A program made the translations under genes and the position numbers. A stretch of 36,185 nt of DNA from Elusimicrobiaceae bacterium (GTDB lineage Bacteria > Elusimicrobiota > Elusimicrobia > Elusimicrobiales > Elusimicrobiaceae), in assembly GCA_028700325.1 (NCBI GenBank), contig JAQVSV010000015.1, positions 1 through 36,185 on the forward strand, written 5' to 3'. Within the stretch, counting starts at the first letter, position 1. Every line of letters starts with the position of its first letter. Positions 10,805 to 19,980 of this stretch are shown piece by piece. A model generated the notes under the pieces. That model searched no databases. It saw only the letters and a list, made by a program, of their open reading frames with translations, and was not told where the DNA came from.

Positions 10805-12538
10805 ATGATTATTATCAAGGGGGTTCCGGCGAGTTCCGGAATAGCGATCGGACGGGCGTATGTCCACGAGGATGACGAACTGGTCGTGGAGAAGCGCGCC
10901 GTCGCCAGGGTGAACCTTAAAGACGAGGTTAAACGGTTCCGCGACGCGCTGCGCATGACCAACAGCGATCTGGACGCGGCGGAGAAGAAAGTCCTTAGCA
11001 TGCTGGGCCGCCAGCACGCCAAACTTATTGACGCGCACCGGCTGATTTTAAAAGATCCGCTCATCACGCAGGAAGTGCCCGCGCGCATACTGCGCGAGGA
11101 AATCAACGCCGAATACGCGCTCAGCCAGACTCTTGAGCAGGCGAACCGCAATTTTGAAAAGATAGACGACGAGTTTTTCCGCGAGCGCCGCCACGACCTG
11201 TTTGACGTGGGCAAGCGGCTCATCAGGCACCTTGTAAAGCACACGCGCAAATCACTGTCCGACATAAAGGACCCGGTCGTGCTGGTGGCGCACAACCTCT
11301 ACCCGTCCGACACCATCCATCTGCGCGAGAGCGAAGTGCTGGGTTTCTGCACCGATATCGGCGGCAAGACCAGCCATACCGCGCTGCTGGCGCAGAGCAT
11401 GGAGATTCCGGCGGTGGTGGGCCTGTCGGACGTGACGCGTCAGATAAAGAACGGCGATATCGTCATTATTGACGGGGACCGCGGGCTCGTGCTGATTAAT
11501 CCCGGCCCGGAAGCGCTGGATAAATACCAGAAACTGAAGCGCAAGGAAAAACAGGACGAAAAGAATTTCGAGCGGGTGCGCGAGCTTCCTTCGATTACCC
11601 GCGACGGGCGGAAAGTGAGCGTGATGCTTAACCTTGACCCGCGCGAAGACATCAGGCCGCATGTGCTGCTCAAGCCCGACGGGGTGGGGCTTATCCGCAC
11701 GGAATCCATTTACATGAACCGGACGGTCACGCCTTCGGAGCAGGAGCATTTCGAGATATATACCCTGCTGGCCGGCGCGTTCGCCGGCAAGCCGGTCACC
11801 ATCCGGCTCGCCGATATCGGCGGCGACAAGCTGGCCGCGCTCGGCATAGGCGATCTGGACAAGGAAGCCAATCCGTTCATGGGCCTGCGCGGGATAAGGC
11901 TGTTTTTGAAGCATTCCGACCTGCTGAAACTCCAGCTGCGCGCCGTATTGCGCGCCGCGCAGTCGAAAAACATAAAAATCATGATTCCGATGGTGACCAC
12001 AATAAGCGAAGTCCGGCATGTGCGGCGCGTCATTGACGAGATTTACGCGGAATTCATCAAGGCCGGCGAGCCGCTCATGCACAAGCCGCAGCTGGGGATT
12101 ATGGTGGAAGTGCCGTCCGCGGCGATCACGATTGACGGTATTCTGCCAGAGATTGATTTTGTTTCGATCGGCACGAACGACCTTATCCAGTACCTGCTGG
12201 CGGTTGACCGCGTGAACCAGCATGTGGCCGAGATGTACGATTCCTACAACCCGGCGGTGATCCGGATCATCCACCTGATCGTGCAGTCGGCCCACAAAAA
12301 AGGCAAGGAAGTGAGCGTATGCGGGGAAATGGCGTCCGACACCGTTACCGCCGCGCTGCTGGTGGGGCTGGGGGTGGACACGCTGTCGGTGCCTCCCAGG
12401 CGGTATTACAAGATCAAGCACATGGTGCGCGGGCTCAGTTTCGCCAAGTGCTCCAGCATGGCGCAGCAGGCGCTGCTGATGGCGAGCGGCGAGGATGTGC
12501 GCGAACTCATATACAAGGCTCTGGACGAAACCATTTGA
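10805..12538 (+). CDS. ptsI: PTS enzyme I (phosphoenolpyruvate-protein phosphotransferase)
   Basis: A 577-residue Enzyme I that phosphorylates HPr from phosphoenolpyruvate; the length is normal. The N-terminal HPr-binding domain carries the swivelling His in GGKTSHTALLAQ (His191). The C-terminal PEP-binding barrel has GLIRTE near 296, the RLADIGGDK segment, GLRGIR near 361, FVSIGTNDLIQY near 452 and the catalytic-cysteine motif CGEMASD near 501. AGAGGAAA precedes the ATG. The stop codon shares one base with the lepA start. It completes the general PTS proteins in the cluster. Confidence 0.97.
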   Translation: MIIIKGVPASSGIAIGRAYVHEDDELVVEKRAVARVNLKDEVKRFRDALRMTNSDLDAAEKKVLSMLGRQHAKLIDAHRLILKDPLITQEVPARILREEINAEYALSQTLEQANRNFEKIDDEFFRERRHDLFDVGKRLIRHLVKHTRKSLSDIKDPVVLVAHNLYPSDTIHLRESEVLGFCTDIGGKTSHTALLAQSMEIPAVVGLSDVTRQIKNGDIVIIDGDRGLVLINPGPEALDKYQKLKRKEKQDEKNFERVRELPSITRDGRKVSVMLNLDPREDIRPHVLLKPDGVGLIRTESIYMNRTVTPSEQEHFEIYTLLAGAFAGKPVTIRLADIGGDKLAALGIGDLDKEANPFMGLRGIRLFLKHSDLLKLQLRAVLRAAQSKNIKIMIPMVTTISEVRHVRRVIDEIYAEFIKAGEPLMHKPQLGIMVEVPSAAITIDGILPEIDFVSIGTNDLIQYLLAVDRVNQHVAEMYDSYNPAVIRIIHLIVQSAHKKGKEVSVCGEMASDTVTAALLVGLGVDTLSVPPRRYYKIKHMVRGLSFAKCSSMAQQALLMASGEDVRELIYKALDETI

Positions 12539-14370
12539 TGAAAACCCGTAACTTCTCCATCGTCGCACATATAGATCACGGCAAGAGCACTCTCGCCGAC
12601 CGCCTGCTGGAAGAAACAGGCACCATTCCGCACCGCAAAATGCGCGAGCAGATTCTGGACGGTATGGATCTTGAGCGCGAGCGCGGTATCACAATCAAGG
12701 CCAAAGCCGTCCGCATGGGCTATACCGACAGGCACGGCGAGCGGTACCAGCTGAATCTCATTGATACTCCGGGCCATGTGGATTTTTCCTACGAAGTGGC
12801 GCGTTCCCTGCGCGCCTGCGAGGGCGTGCTGCTGCTGGTGGACTGCACGCAGGGTGTCGAGGCGCAGACGGTGGCGCACGCGCATCTGGCGATGCAGCTG
12901 GGCCTGAAAATCATTCCCGTGCTCAACAAGGTGGATCTGGCGCAGGGCGACGCGGATTCCTGCGAGGAGCAGCTTTGGGAACTGATGCGCGAACCGATCC
13001 AGGCCGAGCGGGTCAGCGCGAAAACCGGCGAAGGTGTGGCCGGGCTGCTGGAACGGATCGTGGCGGATGTGCCGGATCCCGGCCAGCACGTCGAGGCGCC
13101 GCTGCGCGCGCTTATTGTGGATTCGTTTTATGACAGTTTCCGCGGCGTTATAGTCTATGTGCGTATTATTGACGGCTCGCTCAGGACGGGGATGACGGTG
13201 CGGCAGTACGCGTCGGGTTTTTCGTCCAAGGTCGAGGAAGTGGGCTATATGCTGCCCGGACTGACCAGGTGCGATGAGCTTAAAGCCGGCGAAGTGGGCT
13301 ATCTGATCGCCGGGGTGAAAGACATCCACATGATCAAGGTGGGCGACACGGTGATGGACACCGACCGGCCCGCCCGTGCCCCCCTGCCCGGCTACCGGGA
13401 AGCCAAGCCGGTGGTGTTTGCCAGCATTTTCCCGATCAGCTCGTCGGATTACCAGCCGCTTAAGATGGCGATAGAAAAGCTCAACCTGTCGGATTCGGCG
13501 TTCCACTTTACCACCGAAAACTCCAAAGCGCTGGGCTTCGGGTTCCGGCTGGGTTTCATGGGGCTTTTGCATATGGAGATAGTCAAGGAGCGGCTGGAAC
13601 GCGAGTTCGGAATTCCGCTCATCGTCACCAGTCCCAACGTCGTCTACCGGGTGAAAATGAGAACCAAAACCACCCATATCGAGGGCGCGCTGGGCACCGG
13701 GAAGGACGATTATCTTACCATAGACAATCCCGCCAATTTTCCCTATTACGGCGACGTGGAGGAAGTGCTTGAGCCTTATGTGACCGTGACTATAGTCACA
13801 CCGATCGCCTATATGGAGAACATCATGCTGCTGCTGAAGGACAAGCGCGGCATCTACGGCAGTCTGGAGCACATGGGCAACAGCCGCGTGATCGTGAAAT
13901 TCGACATGCCGCTGGGCGAGATGGTGATGGATTTTTACGACAAGCTCAAATCCGTTTCAAAAGGCTATGCCTCGTTCGATTATGAAATGGCGGGCGAAAA
14001 ACCGTCCGATATCGTGGTGATGGAAGTGCTTATCCACGGCGAGCCGGTGGACGCGCTTTCCGTGATGACCCACAAGGACAAGGCCGAATACCAGGGCCGC
14101 CTGCTCTGCCTGAAACTGAAAGAGCTTATTCCGCGGCATCAGTTTGAAATAGCTCTGCAGGCGCGGGTGCGCGGCAAGATTGTCGCGCGCGAAACGCTGG
14201 GCGCGTTGCGCAAGGATGTTATCGCCAAGTGTTACGGCGGCGATATCACCCGCAAACGCAAGCTGCTTGAAAAGCAGAAAGAAGGGAAAAAGAAGATGAA
14301 GCAGCTGGGCCGTGTGGAAATGCCACAGGAAGCGTTTGTCGCGATGTTAAAGATCAGCCGGGAAAATTAG
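12538..14370 (+). CDS. lepA: Elongation factor 4 (LepA back-translocase GTPase)
   Basis: A 610-residue translational GTPase that binds the ribosome and can back-translocate stalled or mis-set complexes. G motifs are all present: AHIDHGKST (10-18), RGITI, DTPGHVDF, and NKVDL. The C-terminal half has the EF4-specific region with YFVTIVTP-like VTVTIVTPIAYMENIM, and ends with KRKLLEKQKEGKKKMKQLGRVEMPQEAFVAML, the diagnostic LepA tail. The ATG overlaps the ptsI stop by one base (TGATG) without a clear Shine-Dalgarno, suggesting translational coupling. The ORF is open further upstream, but the family start is here. lepA is followed by 238 bp with no gene and then by lepB; lepA-lepB pairs are also known in Proteobacteria. 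Confidence 0.97.
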   Translation: MKTRNFSIVAHIDHGKSTLADRLLEETGTIPHRKMREQILDGMDLERERGITIKAKAVRMGYTDRHGERYQLNLIDTPGHVDFSYEVARSLRACEGVLLLVDCTQGVEAQTVAHAHLAMQLGLKIIPVLNKVDLAQGDADSCEEQLWELMREPIQAERVSAKTGEGVAGLLERIVADVPDPGQHVEAPLRALIVDSFYDSFRGVIVYVRIIDGSLRTGMTVRQYASGFSSKVEEVGYMLPGLTRCDELKAGEVGYLIAGVKDIHMIKVGDTVMDTDRPARAPLPGYREAKPVVFASIFPISSSDYQPLKMAIEKLNLSDSAFHFTTENSKALGFGFRLGFMGLLHMEIVKERLEREFGIPLIVTSPNVVYRVKMRTKTTHIEGALGTGKDDYLTIDNPANFPYYGDVEEVLEPYVTVTIVTPIAYMENIMLLLKDKRGIYGSLEHMGNSRVIVKFDMPLGEMVMDFYDKLKSVSKGYASFDYEMAGEKPSDIVVMEVLIHGEPVDALSVMTHKDKAEYQGRLLCLKLKELIPRHQFEIALQARVRGKIVARETLGALRKDVIAKCYGGDITRKRKLLEKQKEGKKKMKQLGRVEMPQEAFVAMLKISREN

Positions 14371-14593
14371 ATCGCTGGTTGCACCGCGCTGAACCGCGCC
14401 GCAGCAGAGAAAGCCTCGTCCGCCATTCGCCAACCCCGTTGCTGCCGTGCGCTGTACATGGGGAGGGCGCGTGCGTCGCGGGAAACGTCGTTCCCCGGCC
14501 CGCTTTTTTCCGTGCGCTTAACCGGCAGAGCCGACAGGGTGAAGCATGCGGATCGGAAGGTTCGTGTTTCTGGCTGAAACAGGGTAAAAATAT

Positions 14594-14607
14594 AACCCTA
14601 AAGGGTT
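14594..14607. repeat. Short perfect inverted repeat before lepB
   Basis: AACCCT, two bases, AGGGTT: a perfect 6-bp dyad immediately in front of the lepB start. It could be an operator or a hairpin that covers the start region. The preceding 14371-14593 has no recognised gene; a 76-codon open frame there has no family features. Confidence 0.35.
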
Positions 14608-14608
14608 A

Positions 14609-15595
14609 GTGGGTATATCAATGGAATGGAAATTGACGATTATAGGGCTGGTGTTTGCCGCGTACGCGGCCGGCACCTGGCATTTTCTGAAACGCAGACC
14701 GTTTCAGAAAGCGGTTTGCGCTTCGTTATGGAACAGTATTTTCTGGGCGTTGGCTGGTTTTCTGGTCGTTTTTGTGCTGTTTTTCGCGCATGGGCGCGGC
14801 ATAGGGCATTTGTCTTTTAATACGAGGCTGCTTTTGTCCGGACTGATCGTAGCGGGTTGCGCCGGTGCGGGATTTTTCCGGCATAAAGACGATCCGGTTG
14901 AATATTTCCCCCGTATTTTCACGGAAAATGCGGAATGGACCGAAACTCTGGCAGGTTCCATCCTGATAGCGTCTGGGATAATGTTTTTCTTTATTCAGGC
15001 ATTCAGCATGCCGTCTTCATCAATGTATCCGGCTTTGTCCGCGGGTGACCGGTTATTTGTCAATAAAATCAAATACGGGGTGCGCGTTCCGTTCAGTCAC
15101 AAGCGGTATCTGCGGTTTAAAAAAGTGGAGAAAGGCGACGTGGTGGTTTTTGATTTTCCCGCTTCCAGCGCGGCTGAAGTGCAGTGCGGAGGCGTGCAGT
15201 ACGGAAAGGAATTCATCAAGCGGGTGGTTGCCGGGCCGGGTGACACTGTCGAGATCAGGGCGGGTGTTTTGCTGGTTAACGGCGCGCCCTTTCCGGAAGA
15301 TGAGCGGCTGTTGCGGTACAGAAGCGGAGAGCTTGTCGCTCCGCCTGAATTGAAAGAGGATGCGTCCGCTTACCAGACGCTATGGGAAAAACGCGGGCTG
15401 GGCAATAAGTATGAGGTTTCTTTGCGTGATTATTTCGGCCCGGTCAAAGTTCCGCCGGACAGTTATTTTGTGCTGGGCGACAGGCGGGAAAAGTCGTGTG
15501 ATTCCAGGTTTTGGGGCCCGGTTCCGCAGACTAACATCAAGGGTACGGGCATGTTCGTTTACTGGCCGCCGGCCCATATAAAAAAGATAAAGTGA
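14609..15595 (+). CDS. lepB: Signal peptidase I
   Basis: A 328-residue S26 signal peptidase that cleaves exported precursor proteins at the membrane. Four hydrophobic stretches occupy the N-terminal 130 residues (about 8-25, 43-60, 73-90, 113-130). The catalytic serine is Ser138 in MPSSSMYPAL, the general-base lysine is Lys204 in FIKRVVAGPGD, and the YFVLGDRREKSCDSRFWG box is near 288. The extra membrane segments make it longer than Bacillus-type enzymes. The start may be the GTG at 14609 or the ATG at 14621, since neither has a strong ribosome-binding site. The NfeD-type protease follows 15 bases later. Confidence 0.93.
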   Translation: MGISMEWKLTIIGLVFAAYAAGTWHFLKRRPFQKAVCASLWNSIFWALAGFLVVFVLFFAHGRGIGHLSFNTRLLLSGLIVAGCAGAGFFRHKDDPVEYFPRIFTENAEWTETLAGSILIASGIMFFFIQAFSMPSSSMYPALSAGDRLFVNKIKYGVRVPFSHKRYLRFKKVEKGDVVVFDFPASSAAEVQCGGVQYGKEFIKRVVAGPGDTVEIRAGVLLVNGAPFPEDERLLRYRSGELVAPPELKEDASAYQTLWEKRGLGNKYEVSLRDYFGPVKVPPDSYFVLGDRREKSCDSRFWGPVPQTNIKGTGMFVYWPPAHIKKIK

Positions 15596-15610
15596 TGTAT
15601 GAGGGGAGCT

Positions 15611-16978
15611 ATGAAAAAATACAGTGTGGCATTATTTTCATTTTTATTCGCCGCGGGGATTGGTCAGCAGGCGCTGGCGGACGATATTGTCAAAAGGTCC
15701 GCCGGGAGTAATTCCGGGCCGGTTTCTTCGGCCGGGTCCCGGGCGCGTGTTCTGGCGGCGGAATATGAGGGTGTTATCAATCCGGCCTGCGCGGAATATC
15801 TGGCCGGCGCGATTGCCAAAGCGGAGGAAGGAAAGTATGACGCTGTTGTTATACGGCTCGACACTCCGGGCGGGCTTGACCTTGCCATGCGCGATATAAT
15901 CAAGGCTGAATTGGGTTCGACCGTGCCGGTGGTGGTGTATGTGTCGCCACAGGGCGGGAGGGCGGCGTCGGCCGGGGTGTTTATCACGATAGCGGCCGAT
16001 GTGGCCGTGATGGCGCCGGGCACCAACATAGGTGCGGCTCATCCGGTCGCGCTTGGCGCGGTTTCAGCACCCGGAGAGAAGAAGGAAAATGCTCCGGCAA
16101 AAGATCCCATGGAGGCTAAGGTTTTAAATGATGCGTCCGCCTATATTTCGGCTATAAGCCAGAAGCGCAGCCGCAATGTCGAGTGGGCGGTCAAGGCTGT
16201 GCGGGAGAGCAACTCGATACCCGCCGCGGAGGCCGTAAAACTCAAGGTGGTTGATTTTATCGCCGATGATATGAATGATCTGCTGGCCAAACTGCATGGC
16301 AGGGAAGTGAAAGGTTTCGGGACACTTAATACGGCGGGCGCCGTGGTTGACGAGTTTCGTTTGACCCGCCGGCAAAAAATTCTTGCCGCTATAAGCGATC
16401 CCAATATAGCCATGATCCTTATGAGTCTGGGCGCGGCGGGGTTGCTTATTGAATTGTACAGTCCGGGGCTTATCCTGCCTGGGGTGGCCGGCGGAATCGC
16501 TCTTTTGCTTGCGTTTTATTCGCTCAAAACCCTTTCCGCCAATTTTGCGGGTGTGGCTTTATTGTTTCTGGGCCTGTTGTGTTTTATAGCGGAAATCAAG
16601 GTGGCCAGTTACGGGCTGCTTACAACAGGAGGCATTATTTCGTTGGTATTGGGGATGATTATGTTATTTAACGGAGCGTCTTCGTTTGGATTGAATGTTT
16701 CCTACTCGGTGATATTCGGCACGGTCGCCGGACTGCTGGCTGTAACGGGCATTATGCTTTATGTCGTGCGGGCTGCTTTCGGGCGCAGGGTGGTGACCGG
16801 CAGGGAAGCTCTTGCCGGGGCGGAGGGAATTGCGAAAACCGCGCTGAATCCGGACGGTACGGTGCTGGTGCAGGGCGAGCTGTGGGACTCAGTTTCGCCT
16901 TACGGCTCAATAGAAAAAGGCGAAAAAGTGGTGGTTGAATCGGCAAAGGGTTTTACTCTTACGGTTCGCAAGGCGTAA
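15611..16978 (+). CDS. NfeD-type membrane-bound serine protease (ClpP-like)
   Basis: A 455-residue long-form NfeD protein. It has an N-terminal signal sequence (about 1-23), a ClpP-class protease domain, several membrane segments (about 255-385) and a C-terminal OB-fold NfeD domain. In the protease domain LDTPGGL (83-89) and VSPQGGRAASAGVFI give nucleophile Ser120, with a likely dyad partner Lys170 in EAKVLNDASAY. Long NfeD homologues cleave membrane proteins such as stomatin partners. No stomatin gene is adjacent here. I chose the ATG at 15611, which follows GAGGGGAG and begins a good signal peptide, over the ATG at 15599. It directly follows lepB. Confidence 0.9.
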   Translation: MKKYSVALFSFLFAAGIGQQALADDIVKRSAGSNSGPVSSAGSRARVLAAEYEGVINPACAEYLAGAIAKAEEGKYDAVVIRLDTPGGLDLAMRDIIKAELGSTVPVVVYVSPQGGRAASAGVFITIAADVAVMAPGTNIGAAHPVALGAVSAPGEKKENAPAKDPMEAKVLNDASAYISAISQKRSRNVEWAVKAVRESNSIPAAEAVKLKVVDFIADDMNDLLAKLHGREVKGFGTLNTAGAVVDEFRLTRRQKILAAISDPNIAMILMSLGAAGLLIELYSPGLILPGVAGGIALLLAFYSLKTLSANFAGVALLFLGLLCFIAEIKVASYGLLTTGGIISLVLGMIMLFNGASSFGLNVSYSVIFGTVAGLLAVTGIMLYVVRAAFGRRVVTGREALAGAEGIAKTALNPDGTVLVQGELWDSVSPYGSIEKGEKVVVESAKGFTLTVRKA

Positions 16979-16996
16979 AGCGGGCGCAGAATAAAA

Positions 16997-17012
16997 GTTT
17001 TCATGTGAAAAC
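16997..17012. promoter_or_regulatory. parS-like site 1
   Basis: GTTTTCATGTGAAAAC: 7-bp perfect arms around a central TG, extended by two more symmetric bases on each side (16995-17014). It resembles the widespread parS consensus TGTTTCACGTGAAACA and lies directly upstream of parA-parB. An identical 16-mer occurs 141 bp downstream. It is a probable ParB loading site. Confidence 0.8.
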
Positions 17013-17137
17013 TTGCGGCAGTTGTCGGAATACCGGGTAATTTGATAATATATATCCGCAGCGCATGGCTGCGGTTGCGGTGTTGTTTCTGATAACACGG
17101 GAATATCCTGGTGAAAATCTATATAAGGATGTCTGAA

Positions 17138-17153
17138 GTTTTCATGTGAAAAC
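17138..17153. promoter_or_regulatory. parS-like site 2
   Basis: Second exact copy of GTTTTCATGTGAAAAC, 14 bp before the parA start codon. Its position between the parA promoter region and the ribosome-binding site means ParB binding here could also repress parAB. See site 1 for the comparison with the consensus. Confidence 0.8.
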
Positions 17154-17167
17154 CACAGGCGGGTACT

Positions 17168-18004
17168 ATGGGCGAAATAATCTCGATAGCCAATCAGAAA
17201 GGCGGCGTGGGGAAAACCACGACGGCAATAAATCTTTCCTATGCGCTGGCCTGTCTTAATCAGGAAGTGCTTGTGATAGACATGGACCCGCAGAGCAACA
17301 CAACCTCCGGGCTGGGGGTTTCGCCTGAGGGGGTAAAGGCTTCAATTTACGACGTGATAAGCGGCAACGCCAAAGCGGAGGAAGCCATTGTCCCGACCGC
17401 CATGGAATGGCTGGACGTGCTCCCTGCCTCCCGTGATCTGGCGGGGGCGGAGGTGGAGCTTGTTTCAGTGCCGGGCCGGGAGGGAATTTTAAAAGCCGCG
17501 CTTGCGCCCGTCAGGAAGATGTACAGATACATTTTTATAGACTGCCCGCCATCACTGGGTCTGCTCACTCTTAACGCGCTCACCGCGTCCGACTCCGTGC
17601 TTATTCCGGTGCAGTGCGAATATTACGCAATGGAAGGGCTGGCGCATTTTATGGATACGGTGTCCAAAATCCAGACTTTCATAAATCCCGCCCTTAGAGT
17701 GGACGGCGGTGTGATGACGATGTTTGACGCCCGCATCAACCTTTCAAACCAGGTTAAAAGCGAAGTTTCAAAGTTCTTCGGAAACCGGATTTATCAGACC
17801 CCGGTTCCGCGGAACGTGCGTATTGCCGAAGCGCCCAGTTTCGGGCAGCCTATTTTCACTTATGACCCCGCCTGCCGCGGGGCCGTGGCGTATTTTGATC
17901 TGGGCAAGGAATTTCTTGCAAGACGCGGAGCCGATCCGGCGGTTTATGCCGACGCCAAGCCGTTCGTCGCCGATGAAATGCTGGATTACGATTTAGGAGA
18001 TTAG
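17168..18004 (+). CDS. parA: Chromosome-partitioning ATPase ParA/Soj
   Basis: A 278-residue deviant Walker-type ATPase that forms a nucleoid-bound gradient to move ParB-parS complexes. The deviant Walker A KGGVGKTT is at 11-18 with the signature lysine Lys11; DMDPQSNTTSGLG is at about 38-50 and DCPPSLGLLTLNAL near 123. There is no N-terminal HTH extension, so it is the small chromosomal type. The C-terminus has about 20 residues beyond the usual end. The ribosome-binding site is weak (GGCGGG). parB begins three bases after the stop, and two parS-like sites lie upstream. Confidence 0.96.
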   Translation: MGEIISIANQKGGVGKTTTAINLSYALACLNQEVLVIDMDPQSNTTSGLGVSPEGVKASIYDVISGNAKAEEAIVPTAMEWLDVLPASRDLAGAEVELVSVPGREGILKAALAPVRKMYRYIFIDCPPSLGLLTLNALTASDSVLIPVQCEYYAMEGLAHFMDTVSKIQTFINPALRVDGGVMTMFDARINLSNQVKSEVSKFFGNRIYQTPVPRNVRIAEAPSFGQPIFTYDPACRGAVAYFDLGKEFLARRGADPAVYADAKPFVADEMLDYDLGD

Positions 18005-18007
18005 ACT

Positions 18008-18868
18008 ATGAGACAGGCTTTGGGAAAAGGGCTGGACGCGCTTATTAAAAGAACCGGAGATGTTTCCGGCCGGGATTCCGCGGCGGTTAAGAAAATTCCC
18101 GTCAATAAAATCAAACCCAACCGGTTCCAGCCGCGCAGGGTGTTCAGCGACGAGTCGCTGGCGGAACTGGCCCAGTCCATCAAACAGCACGGGCTGGCGC
18201 AGCCTATCATAACAGCTTACAATGCGCAGGAAAAGTGCTATGAACTGATAGCCGGAGAGCGGCGCTGGCGCGCCTGCCAGCTTGCCGCCATGACCGAGAT
18301 TGACGCTATTGTTCATGAAGCCATGCCGGATGAGCAGATGCTGGGGCTTGCGCTGGTTGAAAATATCCAGCGGGAAGACCTTAATCCCATTGACACCGCC
18401 ATGGCGTACCGGGAACTGGTGTCAAAGTTCAACGTGCCGCAGGGCGAGCTGGCCCGCTATTGCGGAAAAGCCAAATCAACAATTTCCAATACACTCAGGT
18501 TGCTGGAGCTGGACGCGGATATTCAAAGGTCCATTCAGACCGGGCTTATCACCGAAGGGCACGCCCGTGCTTTGCTTACCGTGCCGGATAAAGAAGACCG
18601 GAAACGGCTTTTTCAGCTGGTGGTTGAAAGAAAAATGACGGTTCGCGACGCGGAAACCGCCGCCCGCGGTACAGGTGAACGGGAAAAAACGGCCAGACCG
18701 CGCAGACATGTTCCGCCAGAGGTCGCCGCATTTGAAGGGAAGCTGCGAGAACGGCTGGGCACCAGGGTGGAGCTCAAGCAAGGCCGCAAGGGCAAGGGCG
18801 CGCTTGTCATTCATTATCACAGTCTTGAGGACTTGGAGCGCATAGCGGGTTTGCTGGCGGCGAACTAG
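18008..18868 (+). CDS. parB: Chromosome-partitioning protein ParB/Spo0J
   Basis: A 286-residue CTPase clamp that binds parS and spreads. The N-terminal RQALGKGLDALI motif is the ParA-stimulating peptide, with an Arg/Lys-rich start. The CTP-binding core shows QPRRVF, QHGLAQPI and GERRWRAC (83-90). The parS-reading helix-turn-helix is at about 150-175 (ARYCGKAKSTISNTLRLL), followed by GHARALL. The C-terminal dimerisation part (about 235-286) ends with a helix. TAGGAGAT in the end of parA provides the ribosome-binding site. Confidence 0.96.
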   Translation: MRQALGKGLDALIKRTGDVSGRDSAAVKKIPVNKIKPNRFQPRRVFSDESLAELAQSIKQHGLAQPIITAYNAQEKCYELIAGERRWRACQLAAMTEIDAIVHEAMPDEQMLGLALVENIQREDLNPIDTAMAYRELVSKFNVPQGELARYCGKAKSTISNTLRLLELDADIQRSIQTGLITEGHARALLTVPDKEDRKRLFQLVVERKMTVRDAETAARGTGEREKTARPRRHVPPEVAAFEGKLRERLGTRVELKQGRKGKGALVIHYHSLEDLERIAGLLAAN

Positions 18869-18899
18869 CGTTGGGGTACACGGAATAAAGGGAGGCGGA

Positions 18900-19904
18900 A
18901 TGATCAGTTTCCGGGGATGGGAAAGAGTGGCTGTCGCGATTTTGCTGGCAGCGGGGGTTACGGGCGGTTCTGCGTTCGCGCAGACTGAAACCGACAGTGT
19001 GCCGGTGGTATACGGGCTTGCTCCGGATTTAAACGAGTTTTATCTTTATGCCGACGGCGGCTGGGACGGCAACTGGTATGTTGGCTACAGCAACTGCTGG
19101 CTGATAAAGCTGCCGTCTATCGCAAAAAAAGGCTACAAAAAAGCGTATATAGGAGCGCGGTTGGGCCGGGCGAAAGGGTTTCCTGTTCCGAACCGGCCGT
19201 GGGAAAAACAGCCGGTTGACGGCAAAATATACATGGGGCTTTCCAAAGATGGCGGGTTCAATTCCCGGCAGAGCTATTTTCTGGTTGACAATAATGACAT
19301 CCCGCTGGAGGCCCAGCCTAAGGAAACGATAAAAGGGGTAGGCGGGGCGCAATGGTTCTGGACGGAAGTGCCGCTTGACGCGGTTTCATCCGTCAAACCG
19401 AATTATCTGGCGTTATGGGCCGAATCCGATTTCTTTACCGATGCGGCAAAATCGCCGATAATCGCCGGCGCTTCGCGCAAAAATTCCGGCGAGGATGCGG
19501 TATGGCTTAACAGTTCGCAGAAAGGCACTCCGCCGCGCGACGCAAAAACCGCGTTTGAACTGCCGATCAAGAACCTCATACCGGCCATGGCGGTCAAGCT
19601 GATTCCTGAAAACGAGCTTTCGGTGGTTGCCCGCGCGTTTAAAGCAGTTGCCGACGACACTAGCCTTGTGCTTTCCTTTTCGGTTATCGGGCAGGATGTA
19701 AGCCGGGCCTGGATCGAAATTTCATACGACAGGTTTAACTGGCTGCGGTTTTCAAAATTCATGTTTGAACCTCCGTACAGTTTCACCGTGCTGAATAAAA
19801 ATCTGCCGAAAGGAAAGTATTACTTCCGGGCGGTAGCGACGGATGCGCTTGAAAATGTCGGTTATAGCGAAGTGCTGGCCATGAATGGGGCGGATGTCCA
19901 GTAA
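18900..19904 (+). CDS. Secreted protein of unknown function with a C-terminal Ig-like region
   Basis: A 334-residue protein I do not recognise. Residues 1-27 form a signal peptide ending at a probable AFA-Q signal peptidase I site. The rest is rich in aromatic residues, Asn, Gly and Lys, as in beta-sandwich exported proteins. The part about 35-220 (DLNEFYLYADGGWDGNWYVGYSN, KKAYIGARLGRAK) has no motif I can name. About 240-330 resembles an Ig/fibronectin-like fold (ISYDRFNWLRFS.. YYFRAVATDALENVGYSE). It follows parB by 31 bp with AGGGAGG before the ATG, and ends just before a strong terminator, so it probably shares the parAB transcript or has its own promoter within parB. Confidence 0.7.
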   Translation: MISFRGWERVAVAILLAAGVTGGSAFAQTETDSVPVVYGLAPDLNEFYLYADGGWDGNWYVGYSNCWLIKLPSIAKKGYKKAYIGARLGRAKGFPVPNRPWEKQPVDGKIYMGLSKDGGFNSRQSYFLVDNNDIPLEAQPKETIKGVGGAQWFWTEVPLDAVSSVKPNYLALWAESDFFTDAAKSPIIAGASRKNSGEDAVWLNSSQKGTPPRDAKTAFELPIKNLIPAMAVKLIPENELSVVARAFKAVADDTSLVLSFSVIGQDVSRAWIEISYDRFNWLRFSKFMFEPPYSFTVLNKNLPKGKYYFRAVATDALENVGYSEVLAMNGADVQ

Positions 19905-19947
19905 GTTTTTGAAGTGCGGGATTCGGTTTGTGCAATTGATATGATGA

Positions 19948-19980
19948 GCTTCCCCGGTTTCAATCCGGGGAGGCTTTTTT
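19948..19980 (+). terminator. Intrinsic terminator after the secreted-protein gene
   Basis: A 10-bp stem GCTTCCCCGG / CCGGGGAGGC (one G-U pair), a 7-base loop and a run of six T. It ends the lepB-nfeD-parAB direction of transcription. Confidence 0.88.

Noticed and set aside
11252-13872. Long minus-strand frames opposite ptsI and lepA
   Set aside because: Both are antisense to well-conserved genes and their translations are His/Arg/Gln-rich without motifs.
14379-14609. A 76-codon frame between lepA and lepB
   Set aside because: No ribosome-binding site, no family pattern, Arg/Cys/Gly-rich composition typical of non-coding GC-rich DNA.
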